Source: Rhodoferax sp.
GTDB taxonomy: Bacteria; Pseudomonadota; Gammaproteobacteria; Burkholderiales; Burkholderiaceae_C
Direction: 5' to 3'
NCBI RefSeq assembly: GCF_028689295.1
Contig: NZ_JAQTWL010000011.1
Coordinates: forward strand, 53,580-117,579
DNA length: 64,000 bases
Shown here: positions 9,807 through 17,011 of the stretch, in pieces
How positions within the stretch are numbered: position 1 is the stretch's first letter
How the letters are laid out: each line of letters starts with the position of its first letter
The notes under the pieces: model-generated
The model's input: the letters and a program-made list of their open reading frames with translations, nothing else
Told to the model about the DNA's origin: nothing
Database searches by the model: none
Position numbers and translations under genes: made by a program

Positions 9807-10283
9807 TCAGTAGCGCTGCGCCACACCGTTGTCGATGCGCACGCTGTCGCCGACACGGATGTCGTTGTTGGCGGTTTGCGTCAGGGTTTGGTAGCTGCCG
9901 TTGTTCAGGCGAATTGACAACTGGTAAACGTTGCCCTGCTGGGTCTGGTTGCGTTTCTCCAGCTCATGGCCGACGTAGGCGCCACCCGCCGCACCCAGCA
10001 CGGTGGCAGCCGTGTTGCCCGTGCCACCGCCCACCTGGTGACCCAGAACCCCACCCACCACGGCGCCGACAATGGTGCCCGCGCCAATGGGGGCGCTGGG
10101 GCTTTCCTGTTGCACCAGCGCAATGGATTGCACCACGCCATACTGCGTGTAGGAACTGGTGTTCTGCTGCGGGTAGGCCGTGCCCGCGTTGGTATTGGCG
10201 AGTGGGGTCGTGCCGGCGCAGGCGCCAAGCATCAAGGTACCCACCACAGCGGCAAGCGCTGTCAATTTGTTCAATGTTTGCAT
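9807..10283 (-). CDS. Glycine-zipper 2TM outer-membrane lipoprotein
   Basis: 158-residue predicted lipoprotein of the 17-kDa antigen/SlyB-like class. The signal peptide ends in the lipobox MLGAC, followed by a Gln/Asn-rich stretch. The glycine-zipper segment is GTIVGAVVGGVLGHQVGGGTGN, then GAAGGAYVGHELEKRNQ, and the C-terminal half is a small beta domain. Such proteins sit in the outer membrane and affect envelope integrity; the exact role is unknown. I use the second ATG (MQTLNK) because CGGAG is 7 nt upstream of it but only 1 nt from the first ATG. It starts 13 bp after the BON lipoprotein gene and is probably co-transcribed with it. Confidence 0.85.
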   Translation of the reverse strand: MQTLNKLTALAAVVGTLMLGACAGTTPLANTNAGTAYPQQNTSSYTQYGVVQSIALVQQESPSAPIGAGTIVGAVVGGVLGHQVGGGTGNTAATVLGAAGGAYVGHELEKRNQTQQGNVYQLSIRLNNGSYQTLTQTANNDIRVGDSVRIDNGVAQRY

Positions 10284-10296
10284 TTTCATACTCCGG

Positions 10297-10878
10297 TTAG
10301 TGTTTGATCGTCATCTCGTTGTTGATGCGGATCACGCCCTTGATGCTGCCAGCCACGGCGAGGGCGCGGTCAATTTGCGGCTGGTTATTGACAAAGCCGC
10401 TGAGCTGGACGATGCCGTCACGGGTCACGGCGGCAATGTCGGCGCTTTTGACGCTGGCGTCAGCCATCAGGGCGGTCTTCACCTGGGCGGTGATGACGGC
10501 GTCGTCGATCTTGGTGCCGATCGTGGTGGGCGCACCCTTGAGGTTGACGCCGTTGCTGACGCTGATCACGCCGGGCACGGCGCGGGCAATGGCCACCGCA
10601 TGGTCGATTTGGGTCTGGTTATCGACAAATCCGCTCAGCATCACTTCGCCCTTGCGGGTTTCGACCTTGAGGTCGAGGCTCTTGATGTCGATGTTGTCCA
10701 GCAGCGCCGCCTTGACCCGGGTGGTCAGCAGGCTGTCGTCAATTTCAGTGCCGATGGTGGTATTGGCCGACGGGGCGCGAATTGGCTCTTCTGCCTTGCT
10801 GCAGCCCGCCATGTAAATCGTCATCACACCGGCCAAAGTGGTGCTTGCAATGCGCAGGCCAAGAGGGTTTCGTGTCAT
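10297..10878 (-). CDS. Dual BON-domain lipoprotein (OsmY-like)
   Basis: 193-residue periplasmic or outer-membrane-anchored protein. A signal peptide ends in IYMAGC (lipobox). Two tandem BON domains follow (about 45-115 and 120-190), recognisable by the repeated pattern ITAQVKTALM...VQLSGFVNNQPQID and TTRVKAALL...VMLSGFVDNQTQID. BON domains bind phospholipid or support outer-membrane stability, and OsmY-type proteins are osmotic and stationary-phase induced. The start has GGAGAAC just upstream. It lies 5' of the glycine-zipper lipoprotein in a likely two-gene operon. Three other BON proteins (14.6 and 19.2 kb included) cluster within 10 kb. Confidence 0.9.
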   Translation of the reverse strand: MTRNPLGLRIASTTLAGVMTIYMAGCSKAEEPIRAPSANTTIGTEIDDSLLTTRVKAALLDNIDIKSLDLKVETRKGEVMLSGFVDNQTQIDHAVAIARAVPGVISVSNGVNLKGAPTTIGTKIDDAVITAQVKTALMADASVKSADIAAVTRDGIVQLSGFVNNQPQIDRALAVAGSIKGVIRINNEMTIKH

Positions 10879-10979
10879 CTGTTCTCCAGTTCTTCAATCG
10901 TTGAAACAAAGGCCACTGTCGCTGGATGGCGAGATTTTTTCTGTGCGATAGCGAACGCTTGAGATGAAAAAGATTCTCC

Positions 10980-12371
10980 CTACAGCAAGCGCCCCCAATG
11001 CTGCGCCAGCCACTCCTTGACCTTGAATTCCAGCGGCCGTCCGGCCCAGGCTTGCGGCGTGATGCGCTGTGAGGCGTCCAGGTCCTGCTGGTGCATGGCC
11101 TGCATCCTGGCGGCAAATTCGTGCCCCAGCACCACCGCATTGACCTCGTCGTTGTCCAGAAAGCTGCGCCAGTCAAGGTTGGTGGAGCCTACCGTGGACC
11201 AGACACTGTCGATCACGGCGGTCTTGGCGTGCAACAGGGCGCCCTGGCGCTCGAAAATTTGCACGCCGCCGGCCAGCAGCTCGGCGTAATGGGCGCGGCC
11301 GGCGTGAAACACCAGCTCGGAATCGGAGTAGCTGGGCAGGATCAGTTGCACCTGCACCCCGCGCGCGGCGGCGTCGGTGAGCGCCTTCAGCAATTGCGGG
11401 TCAGGCACAAAGTAGGCGTTGGTCAGGTGGACCGTTTTTTCGGCATTGCCGATGGCCGAAATCAGCGTCAGGTAAATCAGGCTGTAGGGATCGTCGGGCG
11501 TGCTGCCAATGGCGCGCACGATGTCCTGGCCCTGCGGTGCGAGCTTGGGGAAATAGGCTTTGGCGGCCAGCGCCGGGCCATGCTGTTTTTCCCAGGTCTG
11601 CAAAAAGAGCTTCTGGAATTCCGCCACCACCGGGCCCTCAATTTGCAAGTCGGTATCGCGCCACACCACGCCGTCGGTTGGTGACTTGAGGAGGCGTTGC
11701 AGCACCGCCGACCCCGAGGTATAGACATTGCTGATGTTGATGCCGCCCAGAATGACGGAGCGGCCATCGACGATCAGCTGCTTGCGGTGATCCCGGTTGT
11801 TGATTTGCCAGGAGCCTTTGGCGGTGAGGGGATTGACGGGGTTGAACTCCAGTACCGCAATGCCGGCTTTTGACAGACGCTCAAAAAATGCCCTGGGCGT
11901 GTTGATGGCGCCCACGCTGTCATAGATCAGGTTGACCTGCACGCCGCGCGCCTGGGCTTGCATCAACAAGTCGGAAAACTCCTGCCCGGTGGCATCGTCT
12001 TCGATGATGTAGGTCTCAAGGTTGATGTGGTCCTTGGCCTGGCGGATGGCACCGAACATGGCGGCGTAGGTGGCCGCACCGTCCTGCAGCAGGCTGACCT
12101 TGTTGCCCAGCACGAGAGGGCTGTCGCTGATGGCCTGCTCCAGTGCCATTTGCTTGTCCAGGATGTCGATGTCGCCCGATTTGCCTTGCAGGGACGCCAG
12201 GATGGCGGCGTTGCGCTTGGCCGACACCGGGCCGCGCGCGGTCTCGAAGTTGGCCTCCTGCGCGCTGTGGCGCTCGATGAGGGCATCGGTGTCGGGCAGG
12301 GTGGCGCAACCCACCGTGCCCATGCTGGCCAGCAGCACCAGCAACAGTTGATTGAGAATTTTCCGCATCAT
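10980..12371 (-). CDS. Phospholipase D-family cardiolipin synthase-like protein
   Basis: 463-residue phosphatidyltransferase-type protein with two HKD motifs: HRKQLIVDG in the middle and HAKTAVID in the C-terminal half, each followed by the GG.N or GSTN element. This layout matches cardiolipin synthases (ClsA/ClsB type) acting on phosphatidylglycerol or phosphatidylethanolamine. The N-terminus is a signal-like helix ending in MGTVGCATLP, a possible though imperfect lipobox, rather than the paired membrane helices of ClsA. Its ATG overlaps the stop of the upstream AsmA gene as ATGA, with AGGGG 5 nt before it, so the two are translationally coupled. The longer track start lies inside asmA and is rejected. 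Substrate is inferred from family only. Confidence 0.88.
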   Translation of the reverse strand: MMRKILNQLLLVLLASMGTVGCATLPDTDALIERHSAQEANFETARGPVSAKRNAAILASLQGKSGDIDILDKQMALEQAISDSPLVLGNKVSLLQDGAATYAAMFGAIRQAKDHINLETYIIEDDATGQEFSDLLMQAQARGVQVNLIYDSVGAINTPRAFFERLSKAGIAVLEFNPVNPLTAKGSWQINNRDHRKQLIVDGRSVILGGINISNVYTSGSAVLQRLLKSPTDGVVWRDTDLQIEGPVVAEFQKLFLQTWEKQHGPALAAKAYFPKLAPQGQDIVRAIGSTPDDPYSLIYLTLISAIGNAEKTVHLTNAYFVPDPQLLKALTDAAARGVQVQLILPSYSDSELVFHAGRAHYAELLAGGVQIFERQGALLHAKTAVIDSVWSTVGSTNLDWRSFLDNDEVNAVVLGHEFAARMQAMHQQDLDASQRITPQAWAGRPLEFKVKEWLAQHWGRLL

Positions 12372-14308
12372 TTTTTCCCCTGTAGCCATTTCACACAATC
12401 GCTGTCCTGGCCCGGTCCGGCATCGATCAACGGGATCAGGGCCAGCAGCGGGTTGATTGCGCCCAGTGCCAGGGCGCCCAGCGCGCGCGCAGCCATGCGG
12501 GTTTGATCGACCTTGATGATGGGCTTGGCGAAATTGCCACCAATATGGATCGGGCTGCGCAGCGACAGCGGGCTGGTGTTTTTGGTTTTTTGGGTCAGGG
12601 TCAGATCCAGTTTTTCCTGCGCCAGGTCGATGCTGCCACTGCACAGCAACGTGGTCACTTCGGTGTCGAGCAGCAAGATGTTGGCGTGCATAAAGCCGGA
12701 TTTGACATCAAACTTGGCCACGGCACAGCTTAATTTGATTTGTTTGTCGCCGGAGAGCGTCAGCCGGAAAATTTCCCAAAGGTGCACGCCGGCTTTTTCC
12801 ATCGCCATCTGACTGATCTGGCCACCCGACACCAGCAGCGCGACCGAGCCATCGGCATGGGCCAGCATGCTGCCCACCGAATTGCCGCTGCCGGCAAGCG
12901 CGATCTGGCCACCGATCTGGCTGGTGCTGGCCTTGCCTTTTTGATCGGCTGGCAGCAATTTGGCCAGGGCCAGCCGTTTGAGTCGTAACTGGGCCTTGGC
13001 CGCAATCGGGTTGTGGCGGCCGTCCAGCGTGATGGCCGCATCCAGGTGTCCGCCAGCCACGCCAAACTGGAGCGGGTCCAGCGTCAGCACCGAGTTCTTC
13101 AGGCTCAAATGGGCGGTGAGGGCTTCCAGCGGCATGTAACTGGCCTGGCGCGTCGATTGGGCGCTGAACTTGACGTCGGCATCGACCGTATCCCAGTGCT
13201 CAAATTTGAAGGGCATGTCAGGAATCACGCGCTTGGCTCTGGGCGTGACTGCCCCGGCGGCGCCGGTCTGGGTCACCGCCTTGATGGCGGCTTCCAGATG
13301 GCCGGGGCGTGCGCCAATGACCGGGCCCAGGTCCTCCAGCGTGAGTCGGTTCGAGACCAGGTCAGCCGTCAGCAACGGCCGTTTGCCACCGGTTTCAACC
13401 TGCCACCATCCGGACAAGTCGCTGGTGCCCACGCGCCCCGAGAATTCGTCGTAGCGCAGCGTGTTGCCCTTTCGCACCAGATGCCCATGGGCGACATAGT
13501 CGCGCGTGGCGGGCAGGGCGATGCCGGTCAGGGTGAAAAGTTGGTTCAGGTTGTCGCCACTAAGCGCCAGCTGCATGTCGATGGCCGAAAACTTGAGCAG
13601 GCTGGTGATATGGCCCTCAGCCTGAACGTGGGTGTTGCCCACCGTGGTGTCGATGGTCAGGCCGAAGGGTGTGCTTTCGTCGCGCAAGGCCAGCACCGAG
13701 TCACCCGTGCCGTTGGCGATGAGTGGCAGGCCTTTGTATTTGCCTTCCGCTTTGAACGAGACACCCGCTGTCTGCTCCCCGTCGGCAGGCTTGGCCAGGG
13801 TCGAGAGTTCGGCGCGAATGCTGGTTTTGCCTGCCGCGTCGTCGTAGCCAATGACGCCCTGGTCGAGCGTGAGGCGGTCGATGGCGACGCGGGCGTTTTC
13901 GTCCTTCTGGTCGCGGTCCAGCAGCCAGGTCTTGCGGCCATCGGCCCCAACTTCCAGAAATACCACGGGTTTGACCAGGTGCAGGTCGGATAAGGACAGG
14001 CGCTGCGCCAAGAGTTGCGGCACGTGGATGGAAAACGCCACTTCTTCGGCCGTCAGCATCTGCGCTTGCGCCGCCCAGGCCGGGTTGGCGAAGCTGACCT
14101 GACGGGCTTGTACGCGCGGCCAGGGCCAGCCAAAACGGACATCAAGGTCACCCTGGATCAGCAGCACCCGGCCGGTTTGCCCGAGTACCTTTTGCTGCAG
14201 CGGCGCACGCAGCCAGTTCCAGCCGAACACGGCAACAAACAGGACAGCCACGATGACGAGTGCCAGCACGGCACTGAGCATCCATTTGAGCGCACGCAGC
14301 AAGGTCAT
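12368..14308 (-). CDS. AsmA-family protein
   Basis: 646-residue inner-membrane-anchored protein with a large periplasmic part. The N-terminus has one transmembrane helix (ALKWMLSAVLALVIVAVLFVAV) followed by the AsmA domain (FGWPWPRVQARQVSFANP, FLEVGADGRKTWLLDR). The C-terminal part has the AsmA-like_C pattern (DLTLTQKTKNTSPLSLRSPIHIGGNFAKPIIKVD). AsmA-like proteins are proposed to bridge the envelope and carry phospholipid or tune outer-membrane assembly. Coupling to a phospholipase D/cardiolipin synthase gene by an ATGA overlap supports a lipid-related task. No clear Shine-Dalgarno is seen before the chosen ATG. Confidence 0.9.
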   Translation of the reverse strand: MTLLRALKWMLSAVLALVIVAVLFVAVFGWNWLRAPLQQKVLGQTGRVLLIQGDLDVRFGWPWPRVQARQVSFANPAWAAQAQMLTAEEVAFSIHVPQLLAQRLSLSDLHLVKPVVFLEVGADGRKTWLLDRDQKDENARVAIDRLTLDQGVIGYDDAAGKTSIRAELSTLAKPADGEQTAGVSFKAEGKYKGLPLIANGTGDSVLALRDESTPFGLTIDTTVGNTHVQAEGHITSLLKFSAIDMQLALSGDNLNQLFTLTGIALPATRDYVAHGHLVRKGNTLRYDEFSGRVGTSDLSGWWQVETGGKRPLLTADLVSNRLTLEDLGPVIGARPGHLEAAIKAVTQTGAAGAVTPRAKRVIPDMPFKFEHWDTVDADVKFSAQSTRQASYMPLEALTAHLSLKNSVLTLDPLQFGVAGGHLDAAITLDGRHNPIAAKAQLRLKRLALAKLLPADQKGKASTSQIGGQIALAGSGNSVGSMLAHADGSVALLVSGGQISQMAMEKAGVHLWEIFRLTLSGDKQIKLSCAVAKFDVKSGFMHANILLLDTEVTTLLCSGSIDLAQEKLDLTLTQKTKNTSPLSLRSPIHIGGNFAKPIIKVDQTRMAARALGALALGAINPLLALIPLIDAGPGQDSDCVKWLQGKK

Positions 14309-14377
14309 GGTGAGAATTGCAAAGGGAATATCTGCAGGGGTTGAGTTGTTGGCAACGAACGCCGGGGGGCCAAAATG

Positions 14378-14413
14378 AAGCCCCGTGATCCGATAGGCAG
14401 ATCCGGGGCTTTG
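14378..14413 (-). terminator. Hairpin terminator downstream of the short CsbD gene
   Basis: AGCCCCG and CGGGGCT form the stem with GATC pairing inside and a short loop. Read on the minus strand it is followed by a T-rich CATTTT. It lies about 40 bp after the stop of the CsbD-like gene and before the AsmA start, so it probably ends the BON-CsbD transcripts. It may also work in the other direction. Confidence 0.6.
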
Positions 14414-14452
14414 AGCTTGTGGGTTAAGCCCAGGCGCAGGTCGATTTCACTG

Positions 14453-14575
14453 CTACTTCTTGGAAAACCACGCATCGGTGGCTTTGCGTTCCCATTCGCT
14501 GATTTGTTTTTCAGCGTCATCTTTGGCAACGCCGTAGCGTTCCTGAATTTTGCCGGCGAGTTGGTCCCAGTTCAT
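14453..14575 (-). CDS. Short CsbD/YjbJ-family stress protein (C-terminal half only)
   Basis: 40-residue ORF too short for the track. It starts with MNWDQLAGKIQERYGVAKDD, with AAGGACG 6-7 nt upstream of the ATG, and ends with WFSKK. The segment DQLAGKIQERYG..KDDAEKQISEWE corresponds to the C-terminal half of YjbJ/CsbD proteins (normally 60-70 residues), starting where the second repeat-like unit begins. It therefore looks like a trimmed but properly translated family member rather than debris. CsbD-family proteins are abundant general-stress proteins of unknown mechanism. A terminator-like hairpin follows, and the small BON lipoprotein gene lies 53 bp upstream. Confidence 0.75.
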   Translation of the reverse strand: MNWDQLAGKIQERYGVAKDDAEKQISEWERKATDAWFSKK

Positions 14576-14628
14576 GGTGCGTCCTTTATGGTGTGTTGAA
14601 AAAGCTCAGTCGTGTGCCTGGATCAGGC

Positions 14629-14943
14629 TCAAGGACGGATGGCGATTTCGTTCTTGACCAACTTCACGTTGTTGACACCGCGGGCGATGTTTTCAGCTGC
14701 GCTTTTTTCAGTGGCGCTTTTGGCGAAACCTGACAGCATCACGGTGCCGTTCAGGGTTTCCACGCTGATGGAGGAGGCGCTGACCAGCTTGCTTTCGGCC
14801 ATGCGGGCTTTCACCAGAGTGGTGATGCCGGCGTCATCGACATAAGCGCCAACAGTTTCCTGGCCGCGACTGACAGCGCAGCCAGCGGTGGTGAGCAGGG
14901 CGGCGGCCATCATGGCGGCGACGAGAGTGGTTTTGATTTGCAT
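14629..14943 (-). CDS. Single BON-domain lipoprotein
   Basis: 104-residue lipoprotein: the signal peptide MQIKTTLVAAMMAAALLTTAGC carries a lipobox (TAGC) and one BON domain follows (about residues 35-104, ITTLVKARMAE...VMLSGFAKSATEKSAAE). I trim the track ORF to MQIKTTL because GGAG precedes that ATG at normal spacing. It is likely a small periplasmic stress protein related to OsmY and to the dual-BON lipoprotein at 10.3 kb. It is 53 bp upstream of the CsbD-like gene, possibly in one transcript. The 232-bp region upstream, shared with the divergent hydrolase gene, shows no feature I can name. Confidence 0.85.
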   Translation of the reverse strand: MQIKTTLVAAMMAAALLTTAGCAVSRGQETVGAYVDDAGITTLVKARMAESKLVSASSISVETLNGTVMLSGFAKSATEKSAAENIARGVNNVKLVKNEIAIRP

Positions 14944-15175
14944 AGAAAACTCCAAAGGATATTGATGGTGAAAGCCCCACCACCGATGGGCGAAACGCCG
15001 GGCCGATCCCGGTCGATGACTTGACTTTACGAGTTGGCAATTTCGGCGTCGGTGCGCTGGCGCACCAAGGAGCAAAAGTGGGTAGATTGGGTGTTTTTTT
15101 CGCGCACAAGCTTTGATAACTCACAAGTCATGCTGATCGACCGCGCGTTAAGCTTTTGAGTCAAAGGAGCTTGCA

Positions 15176-15841
15176 ATGAAGTCAATCCATCCAACCGAAC
15201 TCTCGCAACTGGTCAGCATCCCGGTTGATCATGTGTTGATCGAGGGCATGCTGGAACTCCCTGCCAAGCCATCGGGTCTGGTGCTGTTCGCCCACGGCAG
15301 CGGCAGCAGCCGGCACAGCCCGCGCAACAATTTTGTCGCCAGGGAATTGCGTGAAAAGGGTTTGGGCACGCTGTTGATGGACCTGCTGACCCCGCAGGAA
15401 GACCTGGTCTATCAGACGCGTTTCGACATCACGCTATTGACCCGGCGCCTGCTGCTGGCCAGTCAATGGGTCAAAGACAACGTTCAGACGGCGCTTCTGC
15501 CGATCGGCTACTTTGGTGCCAGCACCGGTGCGGCAGCGGCCTTGCGGGCAGCGGCTGCCATGGGTGACGGGGTGCGGGTTGTGGTCTCGCGCGGTGGCCG
15601 CCCGGACTTGGCCGGGCAGGCTGATCTGGTGAGGGTGAGCGCCCCCACCTTGTTGCTGGTGGGGGGCCTGGATACACAGGTGATTGAACTCAACCAGGCC
15701 GCCTATGCCTTGCTGTCGTGCACCAAGAAGTTGAGCATCGTGCCCGGTGCCACGCATCTGTTCGAGGAAGCCGGCACGCTGGAGCAGGTGGCCAGCCAGG
15801 CGGCGGCCTGGTTTGACCACCATCTGGTGGTTAAAGACTAG
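15176..15841 (+). CDS. Alpha/beta hydrolase, dienelactone hydrolase-like
   Basis: 221-residue cytoplasmic hydrolase. The nucleophile elbow is GYFGASTGAAAAL (Ser about 120), the oxyanion segment LFAHGSGSSRHSPRN, the likely acid LLVGGLDTQV and the His in VPGATHLFEE, giving a complete Ser-Asp-His triad. These small esterase-like proteins often sit next to phosphoribosyltransferase domains; here it is alone. The substrate cannot be told from sequence. AAAGGAG lies 6-7 nt before the ATG. Its stop overlaps the stop of the convergent OmpA-like gene by 4 bp. Confidence 0.85.
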   Translation: MKSIHPTELSQLVSIPVDHVLIEGMLELPAKPSGLVLFAHGSGSSRHSPRNNFVARELREKGLGTLLMDLLTPQEDLVYQTRFDITLLTRRLLLASQWVKDNVQTALLPIGYFGASTGAAAALRAAAAMGDGVRVVVSRGGRPDLAGQADLVRVSAPTLLLVGGLDTQVIELNQAAYALLSCTKKLSIVPGATHLFEEAGTLEQVASQAAAWFDHHLVVKD

Positions 15842-16998
15842 CGTTTGCCGCTGACCTCGACGTCCACCCGGCGGTCGGGTTGCAGGCAGGCGATCAACGC
15901 CGGGGACACTTTGGTGCCGACGCAGTCACCGGGCTTGGTGACGGGGTCGGAACCATTGACGCCCCTGGCGTTGATCTTGTTGGCCGGAATGCCTGCCGAG
16001 CTCACCAGGTAGGCGCTGACCGCTTCGGCGCGCCGGGTGGATAGCTTCTGGTTATAGGCTTGTCGGCCAATGCGGTCGGTGTGTCCAGTGACGTTGATCA
16101 CGTCGAAGTCAACCCCGCGCAAATCTGCGGCCAACTTGTCGAGCTCGCCACGACCCGTGGGCTTGAGGGCGGCGCTGTCGAAGTCAAACAGCGAGTCAGC
16201 CGAAAAACTTACTTTTTGTGGCATGGGTGCAGGAGGAGGTGGTGGCGGCGGCGGTGCCACGTACACGGGTGCTGGCGCCTGGGCGACGATCACGGGTGCA
16301 GGCCTGTAGGTCTGCGCCACCGGGGTCGGTGTTTTGCCGCCAAAGCGATAGACCAGGCCGATGGAGGCCAGATCGATGTCGCCCTTGTTGCCCACGGCAT
16401 CATTGATGCGGTAGCGTTCGATCTCGGCGCGCAGGCTCAGCGCCTCGGTGAAGGCGTATTGCACGCCCAGGCCGACCTTGAGGTTGGTGTCGCGTGCGCT
16501 CGGGCTGGGGTCGAGCACGTTGACCGCGCCGGTGCCGGCAAAGGCGCCTTTGGTGTCCGCATACGTGACACCAACGCGACCGAAGGCGGAAAACTTGTCG
16601 GTGATCGGAAGGATGCCCACGGCATCCAGATTGAAACCCCTGGCCTTGATGTCGCCGCTCAAGGTGCCGGTGGGAGAGGTGTTGGCGACAAAGCCGAACC
16701 GGCCCAGGTCGAAATATCCCGCTTCCACTGCCAAATACTTGTTGTACTGGAAGCCGCCAAAGAGCTTGTAGCCACGGTCGCGGTCATTGTCTTCAATCGA
16801 GGTGACGGTCAGGCCGCTGCCGAGCAGTCCGCTGGTGATGCGGGCGTCGTCAATGGTGGCCTCGGTCACGCCGTAATTGGCGCCGGCGTACCAGCCCGAG
16901 ATGTCCTGAGCCATGGCGCAAGGGGCCGCCATGAGCGCGAGGGTCAGCAGGCTGAGCTTGCCAGCGGTGCGGACGGATTTGCTTTTGTTAAGTGTCAT
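15838..16998 (-). CDS. OmpA-family outer-membrane porin/peptidoglycan anchor
   Basis: 386-residue protein. A cleavable signal peptide ends in CAMA-Q and an eight-stranded OmpA-like beta-barrel follows (DISGWYAGANYGVTEA to IGLVYRFGG). A proline-rich hinge (APPPPPPPPAP) leads to a C-terminal OmpA/MotB domain with the peptidoglycan-binding motif NVTGHTDRIGRQAYNQKLSTRRAEAV. A C-terminal Cys pair (GDC...IAC) is present as in many beta-proteobacterial OmpA proteins. It should link outer membrane and cell wall. CGGAG precedes the chosen ATG; the longer track ORF runs into the upstream gene. It starts 13 bp after the DUF3494 gene, so the two are probably co-transcribed. Confidence 0.92.
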   Translation of the reverse strand: MTLNKSKSVRTAGKLSLLTLALMAAPCAMAQDISGWYAGANYGVTEATIDDARITSGLLGSGLTVTSIEDNDRDRGYKLFGGFQYNKYLAVEAGYFDLGRFGFVANTSPTGTLSGDIKARGFNLDAVGILPITDKFSAFGRVGVTYADTKGAFAGTGAVNVLDPSPSARDTNLKVGLGVQYAFTEALSLRAEIERYRINDAVGNKGDIDLASIGLVYRFGGKTPTPVAQTYRPAPVIVAQAPAPVYVAPPPPPPPPAPMPQKVSFSADSLFDFDSAALKPTGRGELDKLAADLRGVDFDVINVTGHTDRIGRQAYNQKLSTRRAEAVSAYLVSSAGIPANKINARGVNGSDPVTKPGDCVGTKVSPALIACLQPDRRVDVEVSGKR

Positions 16999-17011
16999 GT
17001 TGCGCTCCGGG

